Source: Streptococcus mitis
GTDB taxonomy: Bacteria; Bacillota; Bacilli; Lactobacillales; Streptococcaceae
Length of the DNA stretch: 64,000 nt
Assembly (NCBI RefSeq): GCF_013305725.1
Contig: NZ_CP047883.1
Location: 1,963,001-2,027,000 of the forward strand
Reading direction: 5' to 3'
The notes under the pieces are model-generated. The model worked only from the letters and a program-made list of their open reading frames with translations, was not told where the DNA came from and did not search any database. Made by a program: the position numbers and the translations under genes. Below, in pieces: positions 1 through 7,616 of the stretch (the stretch's first letter is position 1; each line of letters opens with the position of its first letter).

Positions 1-443
1 CTAATATAGAGACCGGTCATCAATGGGTGTCCCATCATGATTAAACCTGCTACGATTCCTAAAATCCCCATCCAAACTAGAGGGGTACCTACCGATTTAT
101 CCGTCTTACGAACCTTGAAACCAACGATAGTTTTTGTAATACCATTTGTCAAGGCCCATAAAGAAATGATAAATGGTACAAATGTTACCATTTCAATAAA
201 GCTACCTGAGAACAAGGTAAGAGCGAGGATGAGGGTAACAATTCCTCCAAATAAATTCCAGCCATGCTTTTCTTCTGATTTGAAGTATTGTACAATCTCA
301 GAAATCCCTTGAACTGCAAATACAAGTGCAAACCAGAAAGTCATGGAAGCCAAGCTAATAAGAGGATGTGCAAACATATTAAAACCTACAAAAACTGCAA
401 AAATACCCGCAATTAGTAACAACCATTTCCAAATTTTCGACAT
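1..443 (-). CDS. HdeD/DUF308-family membrane protein (3' end cut by window edge)
   Basis: My translation from the ATG at 441-443 gives at least 147 residues, open to the window start. The protein begins MSKIWKWLLLIAGIFA and is a series of short hydrophobic helices separated by small polar loops, the pattern of HdeD/DUF308 proteins (acid-resistance-type membrane proteins of unknown mechanism). The start codon overlaps the stop of the upstream tetR remnant in the arrangement TAATG, so the two were translationally coupled in one operon. The TetR protein may therefore have controlled this gene. The family call rests on helix pattern and size only. Confidence 0.6.
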   Translation of the reverse strand, partial: MSKIWKWLLLIAGIFAVFVGFNMFAHPLISLASMTFWFALVFAVQGISEIVQYFKSEEKHGWNLFGGIVTLILALTLFSGSFIEMVTFVPFIISLWALTNGITKTIVGFKVRKTDKSVGTPLVWMGILGIVAGLIMMGHPLMTGLYI

Positions 444-1127
444 TATTTTTCTCCTTTTTTAGAGGAATCTTCCTCTAGTATTCCATAAATCATCATATCC
501 AAAACCTGTGATAATTGATGTTCATATCCTGAAACCAAGTCAGGCAAACTGCTATCTGACGAAACAGTTAAATAATAGGAACGAAACATATCCTGAATCA
601 ATCGCAGATAGTCCATAGCTCGTTTCTCATCAATATGCTCTTTCAGTTTGGATTCTGATATAAGTTTTTGACAAACTTGTTCATTCAAGTCCAAAAAGAT
701 AGCTTTTGGATTCTGATATAAGTTTTTGACAAACTTGTTCATTCAAGTCCAAAAAGATAGCTTTCTGTGGTGCAATGTCTGCTTCCAATTCTTCTGGTGT
801 CGCAATCATTGCCTCAAAGAAAATGTGGCTATGTTCTGGGTATTGCTGATAAAATTGGTGACGTCTTTCCATATAATCAGCTAAGGAGGGCACTTGACCT
901 TCCACCCCCAGAAACACTGCCAAAGCTTTCTCAAAACTCTCCTGAAAACAAGTTAGATAGAGGTCTGATTTCCCTGAAAAATTATGATACAAAACTCCTT
1001 TGGAAATACCATCCACTTTACAAAGTTCATTGATGACAAAACCTTGATAGCCTTTTGTAGCAAATTCAAACAAAGCAGCGGTAATGATTTTCTCTCTTCG
1101 TAGTCTTGTTTTTTCTTCTTTTCTCAT
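443..1127 (-). pseudogene. TetR-family regulator disrupted by a 58-bp tandem duplication
   Basis: The N-terminal part from ATG 1127 (MRKEEKTRLRREKIITAAL) has a TetR helix-turn-helix (FATKGYQG...VDGISKGVLYHNF). After residues DLNEQVCQKLISESK the frame runs into a premature stop near 681. The rest of the C-terminal domain (KLKEHIDEKRAMDYLRLI...) continues in another frame to the stop at 443. The cause is visible: 647-706 is repeated at 705-764 with a 58-bp period, which shifts the frame by one. Removing one copy gives one ORF of about 208 residues, normal for TetR. An upstream in-frame ATG at 1178 exists but lies inside the promoter. Confidence 0.9.
647..764. repeat. 58-bp perfect tandem duplication inside tetR
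   Basis: Bases 647-706 and 705-764 are identical at an offset of 58. The length is not a multiple of three and causes the tetR frameshift. Exact tandem copies of this size can be lost by slippage or RecA-independent deletion, so the mutation may be reversible. Confidence 0.95.
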
Positions 1128-1149
1128 GTATTTATCTCTACATTTTTGA

Positions 1150-1178
1150 ATTATAAACCGATTGGTCTGAAATGTCAA
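1150..1178 (-). promoter_or_regulatory. tetR promoter with TetR-type palindrome in the spacer
   Basis: On the minus strand TTGACA (1178-1173) and TATAAT (1155-1150) are perfect -35 and -10 boxes 17 bp apart. The spacer contains the palindrome-like ACCAATCGGT (1157-1166), typical of a TetR operator that blocks RNA polymerase. This suggests autorepression of the tetR-hdeD operon. It would be relieved now that tetR is broken. Confidence 0.65.
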
Positions 1179-1227
1179 GCAACTTTCTCAAAAATTTAAC
1201 AGTCTGCTGATTGTAGCCATCATAAAC

Positions 1228-1244
1228 AGACTGGAATCCAGTCT
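1228..1244 (-). terminator. Weak hairpin after the MFS gene
   Basis: AGACTGG-aat-CCAGTCT forms a 7-bp stem, followed on the minus strand by TGTTTAT. It is a possible weak terminator for the 1271-2497 gene. Confidence 0.4.
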
Positions 1245-1270
1245 CAAACATATAATATACACATTCTTCG

Positions 1271-2497
1271 CTAAATGTTTTCACGGATATTCAAGAGTAT
1301 GATAAAGGCAGCTAGAAGAAATAGCAATAAAACAAAGCTAACTGCCAGAGTTCCAAAGCTAGTAGCAATGGTTACCAAAGCTATTGTAAATAAGCTAGGT
1401 AAAACAACTGTAATGGCACCGATAGAGGATTGAACTGCTCCCATTGACTCCTCAGGTATTTGTTTAAAAATGAGTTCCTGTAATCGAGGAGAGAGGATAC
1501 CTGCGAAAAAGGCATCCAAGGCACTAAAGATAAGAATCCAGTCAAAACGAACTGCCACAAAGCCAACTAAAAGGAGTAATTGGATAATAAGCGAGGCATA
1601 TAGGGCTAGTTTTATGGAGATTGTATTCTTCAGATAGCCACTCACAAGGCTTCCGACAATAAGGGCTGACAATTCAAGGGTGGATAACAAGGCAAGAGAT
1701 TGACCTGTTTGTAAATTCAAAAAGGGCTGATTCCTCAAAAACAGAGTAGAAACAGGAACTGTAACATTTATCACTGCTTGACTAATAGAGATAATAAACA
1801 AAACCAAGAGCACCTTATTCATATTCCATATCAATTTTGATGATTGGAGCAGATGCTGGCAAAAGGATTTTACAGAGAGTCCTTCTTGATAGCTAATCGT
1901 TTTTTCTACTTTCAAGAGGTCTGTTTTTATGAAAAGAATACCTAAAAATGCGATTAAAAAGGTCAGAGCATTCAGTAAGGAAATAGACTGGATAGATAGA
2001 ATACCTAGTAAGACTCCTCCTAGAATATTACTGATTGTTTTCACTAAACTAACAGTTGACTGTTTAAATCCAATAGCTTCTGCCAGATGGTCTTGCCCAA
2101 TAATTCTAATGAAAATCGGAGTGAGCATGGCGCCTGAAAAATAACTCAATGTGTCAGATAAGAGGTTAATCAGACAAATAAATGCTACTAATAACAAGGA
2201 AAAGGACTGCCCTGAAAGTGATAAAGAAACGATAGAGTAAAGCAAAAATTTTGCAAAACTAATCATTGTATATTTTAGGACACGATGATGTTGAAAATCC
2301 GCCAAAACTCCCAGAAAGATTTGCAGAACTTGAGGAAGGGTTTCTGAAATCGTGATCAGTAAAATCGCCAAAGGGGCAAAAGATGCATCTGCCACATAAT
2401 TCAAAAAGGCCAGATAAAAAATCGTATCCCCAACCGTTGAAATCCACTGGTTGATGGTTAATTGCCTAAAATCTCTATTTTGAAGAAATACTTTCAT
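1271..2497 (-). CDS. MFS transporter, probable drug or peptide exporter
   Basis: The 408-residue protein has about 12 hydrophobic helices and the MFS N-terminal pattern NQWISTVGDTIFYLAFLNYV, with a charged loop after helix 2 (GVLADFQHHRVLKY). It resembles MefE/drug-efflux MFS proteins. I chose ATG 2497 over the GTG one codon upstream because AAAGGAG is well spaced from it. It lies 71 bp downstream of the CPBP gene on the same strand, so it may be read from the bacteriocin-peptide promoter and serve as an immunity or export partner. That role is inference; the substrate is unknown. Confidence 0.7.
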   Translation of the reverse strand: MKVFLQNRDFRQLTINQWISTVGDTIFYLAFLNYVADASFAPLAILLITISETLPQVLQIFLGVLADFQHHRVLKYTMISFAKFLLYSIVSLSLSGQSFSLLLVAFICLINLLSDTLSYFSGAMLTPIFIRIIGQDHLAEAIGFKQSTVSLVKTISNILGGVLLGILSIQSISLLNALTFLIAFLGILFIKTDLLKVEKTISYQEGLSVKSFCQHLLQSSKLIWNMNKVLLVLFIISISQAVINVTVPVSTLFLRNQPFLNLQTGQSLALLSTLELSALIVGSLVSGYLKNTISIKLALYASLIIQLLLLVGFVAVRFDWILIFSALDAFFAGILSPRLQELIFKQIPEESMGAVQSSIGAITVVLPSLFTIALVTIATSFGTLAVSFVLLLFLLAAFIILLNIRENI

Positions 2498-2568
2498 CAC
2501 AACTCCTTTTTGAATTCAAATGGGAATCTTTCCCCAAGGATAGACCACGATACTACTAACAACCAAAA

Positions 2569-3234
2569 TTACAGTAACATCAAAAGCTGACCAATGCCAT
2601 TGTAGACTATATGCAATCCAATAGGCCAATAAATTGACTTTGTTACTCTAAATAAGACTGCAAATATAAGGCCGCCACCCATATAGTAGACAAAGTCTGT
2701 CAAGACCCAACCATGACTACTAATGTGCAAGATTCCAAATAATATAGCTGATCCGAGTACATCCAGTCCCCATTTCTTCCCTTTTTCCAGAGCAGTCATC
2801 ACCAATCCACGATAAATCATGTCTTCAAAAATGGGACCTGCAATCACAGGATAAAAAAAATACATCAAAAATGCCGTAGCTCCTGTAAAAGTAGGAGCAG
2901 CATGTTGATAAGAAATTTCATTTCGAGTAGGTGGGAAAAGAAAAAAGGTAACGAAATTCCAAACAACAAAAGCAAGCAGAGCTAGGAAGGAATAGACAAG
3001 ATAGGATCCTTTAAACTTTCTACTGTTGATTTGTTGCCATTTACCTGACCAAATCATAGCAATAAGGGCTAATAAAACTACAAGAAAATTCAACATCATA
3101 TCCGACAGATAATAGGCAAAGTCAGATAAACCAGTAACAAGGTCGCTGCGTAAAACTAGACCACTGAACTTCTGGTCAGCAACAACTAGCAGAATAGCTA
3201 TAATAAAGTAGTAGCGTGAGATTACCTTTTTCAT
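2569..3234 (-). CDS. CPBP-family intramembrane metalloprotease, likely bacteriocin immunity
   Basis: The 221-residue protein has six or more membrane helices and the CPBP (Abi/CAAX protease) motifs: FEDMIYRG, FGILHIS and HIVYNGIG. The first motif is EDxxxR rather than the usual EExxxR, so one glutamate is replaced by aspartate. CPBP proteins next to double-glycine peptides are known in streptococci as self-immunity factors (for example in blp loci). A Shine-Dalgarno AGGAGA precedes ATG 3234. It follows the bacteriocin-like gene after an attenuator-like hairpin. Confidence 0.75.
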   Translation of the reverse strand: MKKVISRYYFIIAILLVVADQKFSGLVLRSDLVTGLSDFAYYLSDMMLNFLVVLLALIAMIWSGKWQQINSRKFKGSYLVYSFLALLAFVVWNFVTFFLFPPTRNEISYQHAAPTFTGATAFLMYFFYPVIAGPIFEDMIYRGLVMTALEKGKKWGLDVLGSAILFGILHISSHGWVLTDFVYYMGGGLIFAVLFRVTKSIYWPIGLHIVYNGIGQLLMLL

Positions 3235-3263
3235 TCTATTTTCTCCTATACTATGAAATAAAG

Positions 3264-3294
3264 ACAGCCCCTACCCAAGAAAAGGCAAGGGCTT
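3264..3294 (-). terminator. Attenuator-like hairpin between bacteriocin-like gene and CPBP gene
   Basis: AGCCC...GGGCT with inner pairing around TACC/GGCA forms a GC-rich stem, followed on the minus strand by a short U-rich stretch. It could give high expression of the peptide and lower read-through into the immunity gene. Confidence 0.4.
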
Positions 3295-3300
3295 TGGATA

Positions 3301-3501
3301 TTAATAACGTCGGCGGTCATAATCAGAGTCAGGTTTATCGTTAAAATATTTCTGCCAGAAATTAGTGATTGACCAAGGTGTCCCGAACCCTCCCCATGCA
3401 CCGCTTGGGATATTGCCAAGATACACAAGATCTCCTCCATAAACCTTCTCCAACTCAGCTTCTGTCAATTCCATTGTTTCTGCAAATTGTAAATTTAACA
3501 T
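3301..3501 (-). CDS. Double-glycine leader peptide, bacteriocin-like
   Basis: The 66-residue peptide has a classic class II leader, MELTEAELEKVYGG, ending at Gly-Gly about residue 23. The predicted mature peptide has 43 residues, begins DLVYLGNIPSG, is rich in Gly, Trp, Phe and Tyr, and ends in a polar, Arg-rich tail (DYDRRRY). The leader would be cut by a ComA/BlpA-type peptidase ABC exporter, which is not encoded here. ATG 3501 has GGAG 8 nt upstream. CPBP and MFS genes follow it, and Rgg plus an SHP-like peptide sit upstream. I do not recognise the mature sequence; a signalling role is possible. Confidence 0.75.
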   Translation of the reverse strand: MLNLQFAETMELTEAELEKVYGGDLVYLGNIPSGAWGGFGTPWSITNFWQKYFNDKPDSDYDRRRY

Positions 3502-3609
3502 CTTTTATACTCCTTCAATCGTTTTCTTCTTGTAAACCACTTCTGCGACCTAGGATTTGCTTCAAGTGCTTTACAAGGACAGTATAACACGAAAATTAGC
3601 TTATTTTAG

Positions 3610-3661
3610 AAAATCGCATATTTGACATTTTTTCTTGTAGCAATTTCTTATTTGCGATTTT
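3610..3661. promoter_or_regulatory. Inverted repeat between divergent shp-like and bacteriocin-like genes
   Basis: AAAATCGCA (3610-3618) and TGCGATTTT (3653-3661) are perfect 9-bp inverted copies. They lie between the -10 of the rightward small peptide (TATAAT 3685-3690, no good -35) and the leftward promoter of the bacteriocin-like gene (TATACT near 3570). A regulator-dependent promoter with a poor -35 and an upstream inverted repeat is the usual arrangement at Rgg/SHP targets. Binding by the adjacent Rgg is inferred. Confidence 0.5.
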
Positions 3662-3718
3662 GGTAGATTTGATTATTTCCCTGCTATAATAAAGTTATTA
3701 CTAACAAGGAGGGATATA

Positions 3719-3802
3719 ATGATGAAGAAAAGAAAAATCCAACTGATACTCCTGCTTATTTCGGAGTGGGTGATTGTCTTCCCGTTTCTAATTAATCGAT
3801 AA
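3719..3802 (+). CDS. Short hydrophobic peptide, candidate SHP pheromone for Rgg
   Basis: A 27-residue ORF starts ATGATG and is preceded by AAGGAGGG, the strongest ribosome site in the area. The peptide begins MMKKRKIQLILLL and ends SEWVIVFPFLINR: a basic N-terminus, a hydrophobic middle and an acidic residue before a hydrophobic C-terminus. This is the layout of streptococcal SHP pro-peptides, which are trimmed and re-imported by Ami/Opp to bind Rgg. TATAAT at 3685-3690 lies about 30 bp upstream. Its last 11 bases overlap the rgg 3' end tail to tail. It lacks the C-terminal Gly-Gly of the best-known SHPs, so it would be a divergent type. Confidence 0.6.
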   Translation: MMKKRKIQLILLLISEWVIVFPFLINR

Positions 3803-4655
3803 GTTCTTTGTATTGCTGAAAACGCAATTCGAAGAGGGCTAGCAATTGTGGATTTTCTAATACTTGCAGAGATTGGATAAAGTGTTCAATCTCTTTTTGA
3901 TTGCTTCCTTTGGTTTGAAGAAAGACACTCATTTTCTTTAAAAATTGCCACGATACTTTCTCAAAAACATCGTACGGACGCAACATGCTCTCCAACTCAG
4001 TTTCAAAGATTGGGATGTATGAGAAAAGTTTTCGCTCCATGAGTTCTGATAAGATATTTAAGAGTCCTTGCTTCATATACAACCGATTATGTACCAACTC
4101 CTTAAATTCTTTAGACTTCTCAATTAAAGCGGTCGATAAAAATATCAAATCTTGATTGCTCAAGAAGGGCATGGTATTGCAAAAGAGATAGAGTTCAAAC
4201 CAGGTCCAAGACTCAATAGCATAGAGATAGATAGTCAAAAACTCGCTATCTTCTTTTACTAATGGATAGTTCTTATTTAAGGAATGGAGTGCGTTTTTAA
4301 TTACAATGGCATTCAAACGACGATAGGTCTCTGCCATCTGTTCTTGCTCGACTTCCTCCAACAGTTGCTCTAAACCAGCTATATCTTGGTGGGCAAAGCG
4401 ATCCACAACCTTTCTACCAATCTGCATATGTAGGGATTCTTGATAATTGTTTAGCTTATGACCAAACTCATCAAAATTCATATTGATCCCTTGGATGGCT
4501 AGGATCAACTTATCCGCAGATAGCATAGACTGCCCTAGTTCAAACTTGGACAACTGAGAGGCTGTTAGACCAGCACAAGCCACATCTGACTGCTTGAGCT
4601 TTCTCGCCAAACGTAATTCCTTGTAAAATTCTCCCAACTCCATTCTCTCAATCAT
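3792..4655 (-). CDS. Rgg/GadR/MutR-family transcriptional regulator
   Basis: The 287-residue protein has an N-terminal HTH_3 domain (ELRLARKLKQSDVACAGLTASQLSKFELGQ, residues 12-41) and a long helical C-terminal domain of TPR type. Length and architecture fit Rgg proteins, cytoplasmic regulators that bind short hydrophobic peptides. Start ATG 4655 is favoured by AGGAGG 7 nt upstream. The candidate pheromone is convergent with it and the bacteriocin-like gene lies just beyond, so this looks like a self-contained quorum-sensing bacteriocin module. Direction of control (activator or repressor) cannot be seen. Confidence 0.85.
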   Translation of the reverse strand: MIERMELGEFYKELRLARKLKQSDVACAGLTASQLSKFELGQSMLSADKLILAIQGINMNFDEFGHKLNNYQESLHMQIGRKVVDRFAHQDIAGLEQLLEEVEQEQMAETYRRLNAIVIKNALHSLNKNYPLVKEDSEFLTIYLYAIESWTWFELYLFCNTMPFLSNQDLIFLSTALIEKSKEFKELVHNRLYMKQGLLNILSELMERKLFSYIPIFETELESMLRPYDVFEKVSWQFLKKMSVFLQTKGSNQKEIEHFIQSLQVLENPQLLALFELRFQQYKELID

Positions 4656-4732
4656 CTCACCACCTCCTATTTTTTATATAGTATATCATTATTCACAATT
4701 ATTTGTCAAAATATTCTGACATTTAAGAGAGC

Positions 4733-4757
4733 AAAAAAGCCAGCCCTAAGCTGACTC
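4733..4757 (-). terminator. Terminator after tsaD
   Basis: On the minus strand AGTCAGC-tta-GGGCTGGCT is followed by a run of T, directly after the tsaD stop. Confidence 0.7.
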
Positions 4758-4758
4758 T

Positions 4759-5769
4759 TTATTCCATCGTATCAAAAGCAAGACTTGGTTTGGCATTGAG
4801 GTCCAAGTTTGCAAAGTTTTCTTTGTTCCACTCGCTGACGCTAGCATAGGCAATCATGCCTGCATTGTCTCCGCAGAGGCGCAGAGGTGGAATGATGACC
4901 TTGACGTCAGTGATTTCAGCCGCTAGGCGTTCTCTGAGACCTTTATTGGCTGCCACACCACCTGCCACGACAAGGGTTTTAACAGGATATTTCTCCAAAG
5001 CCTTCTTGGTTTTGGCCATAAGAATATCCAAGACAGCTGCTTGGAAGGAAGCACACAAATCTTCTGTGGATAGATTTTCTCCCTTTTGCTCGGCATTGTG
5101 GTGAAGATTGATAAAGGCCGATTTCAAACCTGAGAATGAAAACTCCAGATTATCTTCCTTAATCATGGCACGGGGGAAATCATAAATATCCTGCCCCTGA
5201 TGAGCTAGCTCATCAATCTCACGACCTGCAGGATAGGTCAAGCCCATGACACGGCCGACCTTATCATAGGCCTCACCAACCGCGTCATCTCGCGTTTCCC
5301 CAACAATCTTGTAGTCACCAGCCTCAGAAACATAAACCAACTCTGTGTGCCCACCGCTAACCAAGAGGGCTAGCAAGGGAAACTCCAAAGGCTCCACACT
5401 CTGAGCGGCCATGAGGTGGCCAGCCATGTGGTTAACGGGAATCAGCGGAAGTCCATGTGCCCAAGCAAAGGCCTTAGCAGCTGACAAACCAACTAGTAAG
5501 GCTCCAACCAAGCCCGGTCCATAGGTAACCGCAACAGCTGTCACATCGTTTTCAATAATCTCTGCTTCTGCTAGCGCCTCCTCGATACAGGCTGTAATGA
5601 CCTCGACATGGTGACGACTGGCTACTTCTGGCACTACGCCCCCAAAACGTTTGTGACTCTCAATTTGACTAGCAATGACATTGGACAAGAGCTCATCGTC
5701 GTTTTTCAAGACGGCAACACTAGTCTCATCACAGGATGTTTCAAATGCTAAAATATATCTATCCTTCAT
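4759..5769 (-). CDS. tsaD: tRNA N6-adenosine threonylcarbamoyltransferase TsaD
   Basis: TsaD transfers the threonylcarbamoyl group to A37 of ANN-decoding tRNAs, together with TsaB and TsaE. The 336-residue length is typical. Visible motifs are the ASKHA N-terminus ([14 protein letters not shown]), the metal-binding HHVEV and HMAGHLMAA histidines, SGGHTEL, and the C-terminal [13 protein letters not shown] and [11 protein letters not shown]. The start overlaps the rimI stop by 11 nt, giving the order tsaB-rimI-tsaD. It is the last gene of the operon before the terminator. Confidence 0.97.
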   Translation of the reverse strand: MKDRYILAFETSCDETSVAVLKNDDELLSNVIASQIESHKRFGGVVPEVASRHHVEVITACIEEALAEAEIIENDVTAVAVTYGPGLVGALLVGLSAAKAFAWAHGLPLIPVNHMAGHLMAAQSVEPLEFPLLALLVSGGHTELVYVSEAGDYKIVGETRDDAVGEAYDKVGRVMGLTYPAGREIDELAHQGQDIYDFPRAMIKEDNLEFSFSGLKSAFINLHHNAEQKGENLSTEDLCASFQAAVLDILMAKTKKALEKYPVKTLVVAGGVAANKGLRERLAAEITDVKVIIPPLRLCGDNAGMIAYASVSEWNKENFANLDLNAKPSLAFDTME

Positions 5770-6196
5770 CTATTTCTCTCTTCATGATGATGGCGTCCTC
5801 GACTGGATCATGGTAGTAGGCCTTTCTCTCAGCGATGACCGCCATCTTTTCTTTCTTGTAAAATGCTTGCGCTCGTTGATTTGACTTTCTGACTTCGAGG
5901 AAAATCTCCTTATCTGTCGGCATTTGAGAAAACAAAGCTGACGCAATTCCCTGACCCTGATAGTCTCCTTTAACAGCGATTTGCAAGACTTCTGCCTCAA
6001 AGATATTTTCCTGCACAGCTAGAAATCCAATCACTTCTGCCCCATCATAAGCTAGAGCATACCAAGTCTGGTCTTGGGACAGGTCTGCTTGGATTTGTTC
6101 CAGCGTCCAAGGACTGACTGGGTAAACATCCGCCATAACAGCATAGATGGCTTGAGCCAGGTCAGACTGCTGTTGGATTCGTTTAATTTCTATCAT
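5759..6196 (-). CDS. rimI: Ribosomal protein S18-alanine N-acetyltransferase RimI
   Basis: The 145-residue GNAT acetyltransferase has the acetyl-CoA loop [13 protein letters not shown] and the C-terminal [16 protein letters not shown] motif shared by RimI proteins. It acetylates the N-terminus of S18 in well-studied bacteria. It overlaps tsaB by 4 nt and tsaD by 11 nt, the usual operon with t6A genes. Substrate is inferred from family and context. Confidence 0.9.
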   Translation of the reverse strand: MIEIKRIQQQSDLAQAIYAVMADVYPVSPWTLEQIQADLSQDQTWYALAYDGAEVIGFLAVQENIFEAEVLQIAVKGDYQGQGIASALFSQMPTDKEIFLEVRKSNQRAQAFYKKEKMAVIAERKAYYHDPVEDAIIMKREIDEG

Positions 6197-6876
6197 AGGC
6201 GTCTAATGTAAGACTCGCCAGACTCGGTGTGGTTCTTGAGCCAGTTTTCCTCAGCCTCAACACGTTTGAGGTAGTTGGGCACAAAATCATGCAAGGAGTC
6301 TGCTTCCTTGTCCCAAGCCAAAAGAGCTAGATTAGCTGCATTAGGCAAGGTTTCTTTGTAATTAGTCCTTGGTAAATGTTCTTGAATCTGCTCCACAAAG
6401 GCTCCAACTTCTCCGACAAAGGTTACCTGACTAGCACCCTTAACTTTCTCTAACACTTCTTCAAAAGATTGGTGCGCTTCTGGCATGACAGGTTTAGCAT
6501 TTTTATAAAATCCTGCATAAACATTGTTGCGACGCGCATCCATCAAAGGAACGAACAAGCCTTCTTGTTGGTAGGGCACCAGAGCCAAGAGGCTAGACAT
6601 ACCAACTAACTCGATGTTCAGGGTATGAGCAAGCGTCTTGGCAGTTGCTACCGCAATTCGCAAGCCCGTGTAGCTACCTGGTCCCTCTGCCACCACGATT
6701 CGGTCCAAGTCCTTGGGAGTCCAGTCCAAACTCGCCATCAAAAAATCGATGGCAGGCATAAGGGTAATACTGTGATTTTTCTTGATGTTAATAGTAGTCT
6801 CAGCAAGAACCTGCTTGTCCTCTAAAATAGCAAGAGAAAGAGCCTTGCTGGACGTATCAAAAGCTAATACTTTCAT
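6193..6876 (-). CDS. tsaB: tRNA threonylcarbamoyladenosine biosynthesis protein TsaB
   Basis: The 227-residue ASKHA-fold protein starts MKVLAFDTSSKALSLAILE and carries the GPGSYTGLRIAVATAK segment characteristic of TsaB. It is the non-catalytic partner that dimerises with TsaD and organises the t6A complex. First gene of the tsaB-rimI-tsaD operon. The next gene upstream is separated by a hairpin at about 6955-6985. Confidence 0.95.
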   Translation of the reverse strand: MKVLAFDTSSKALSLAILEDKQVLAETTINIKKNHSITLMPAIDFLMASLDWTPKDLDRIVVAEGPGSYTGLRIAVATAKTLAHTLNIELVGMSSLLALVPYQQEGLFVPLMDARRNNVYAGFYKNAKPVMPEAHQSFEEVLEKVKGASQVTFVGEVGAFVEQIQEHLPRTNYKETLPNAANLALLAWDKEADSLHDFVPNYLKRVEAEENWLKNHTESGESYIRRL

Positions 6877-6952
6877 AACACATTCCTATCTTTTTGTCTG
6901 CTTACTATTATACTACAAAAGCTGTCACATGGGAATTTTCTTTATTCCCAAA

Positions 6953-6982
6953 CAAAAATGCCCCAGCATAAGCAGGGCATCT
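6953..6982 (-). terminator. Hairpin ending the frameshifted small gene
   Basis: ATGCCC-cagcataagca-GGGCAT, with a run of T on the minus strand. A nearly identical hairpin lies at about 7661-7688 after the intact paralogue. Confidence 0.6.
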
Positions 6983-7194
6983 AAGCATTTAAACCAAAGT
7001 AGAAAACGAGCCAGATAACATAGGTTACAAGGAGGATAAAAATTGAGTAGAGTGTCACAAAAGCAAGCTTCCAAAGGAATTTTTTTTGCGGTGTCCCAGA
7101 TGTACAAACAGAGCATTCCCCCATAGACACAGGCTACAAAGACTATAAACACCAAGAGGCGAACCCCTATCGCAAATTCAAACAAACTAAACAT
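6981..7194 (-). pseudogene. Small membrane protein, frameshifted paralogue of 7686-7901
   Basis: Reading from ATG 7194 gives MFSLFEFAIGVRLLVFIVF..., very like the N-terminus of the intact neighbour at 7686-7901. At a T8 tract (7080-7087; A8 on the coding strand) the frame slips. If the tract had seven bases, the product would continue KKFLWKLAFVTLYSIF... and end YFGLNA with TAG at 6981-6983, 70 residues, collinear with the paralogue. As read, an unrelated tail of 89 residues results. It could be slippage-prone phase variation, decay or a sequencing error. Confidence 0.75.
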
Positions 7195-7235
7195 TCTTAA
7201 TCCTCTTTTTGGTATTTCTATTTTTATATAAACTG

Positions 7236-7265
7236 TTGACTATGTTGGTCTATCAATGTTAAAAT
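7236..7265 (+). promoter_or_regulatory. Promoter of candidate ncRNA 1
   Basis: TTGACT (7236-7241) and TAAAAT (7260-7265) are 18 bp apart, with no ORF downstream that has a ribosome site. Confidence 0.6.
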
Positions 7266-7271
7266 GTAATT

Positions 7272-7418
7272 CAACACTGGTAGGAAAATCAGGTTGAGTC
7301 GTTGACTCTTCGGGTTGCGGTGCTATCCCTGAAACTTTGGTTTCTAAAGAACTGGAATTGCGATTGATTAGTTCGCCCCCAGTGTTAGATGGCTCTTGAC
7401 TTCGGTCAGGAGCTTTTT
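7272..7418 (+). ncRNA. Candidate structured small RNA 1
   Basis: The 5' end AACACTGG (7273-7280) is exactly complementary to CCAGTGTT (7379-7386), closing a multi-branched fold. Between them lie further perfect short hairpins: GAGTC/GACTC, GAAAC/GTTTC and GAACT/AGTTC. A strong intrinsic terminator follows (7392-7417, GCTCTTGAC-ttcg-GTCAGGAGC then TTTTT). A good promoter sits 7 bp upstream and no coding frame is supported. I cannot name the RNA; it does not match the tmRNA, RNase P or SRP RNA features I know. Confidence 0.5.
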
Positions 7419-7431
7419 GATGCTTTTAAAG

Positions 7432-7460
7432 TTGATTCCCTAAGTAAGTTATAGTAAAAT
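7432..7460 (+). promoter_or_regulatory. Promoter of candidate ncRNA 2
   Basis: TTGATT (7432-7437) and TAAAAT (7455-7460) with a 17-bp spacer. Confidence 0.6.
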
Positions 7461-7466
7461 ATAAAT

Positions 7467-7594
7467 ATTGAGAGGATAACGTAGGGCGACTGGTAACAGA
7501 GCGTTCAAAGGTACCAACTTCTGGTACGAGTGTGGGACTGCCCTCAGCTTTGAGCTGTAAAAACCCCATGTGTAGATACATCCTCTCTTTTTTT
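7467..7594 (+). ncRNA. Candidate structured small RNA 2
   Basis: GAGAGGAT (7470-7477) pairs perfectly with ATCCTCTC (7580-7587), which is followed by T7, so the whole RNA is one closed structure ending in a U-tract. Inside are AGGGC/GCCCT, a GTACC/GGTAC hairpin and a CAGCT/AGCTG hairpin. A second terminator (7617-7641, CTCTTGA...TCAAGAG then TTTTT) may catch read-through. The layout, with promoter, 5'/3' closing stem and terminator, parallels RNA 1, but the sequences are not obviously homologous. A 6S-like role is one possibility; no family is recognised. Confidence 0.5.
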
Positions 7595-7616
7595 GTTGCT
7601 CTAGATTTGGAATTGC

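Noticed and set aside
37..312. Plus-strand ORF of 91 residues
   Set aside because: It is antisense to the HdeD-like gene, which has a proper start, hydrophobic helices and coupling to tetR.
6925..7194. 89-residue ORF read as a true gene
   Set aside because: Only its first half matches the paralogue; the second half is the result of a frame slip at A8.
7467..7594. Naming ncRNA 2 as 6S RNA
   Set aside because: The closed-stem layout fits, but I cannot show the open central bubble or sequence conservation.
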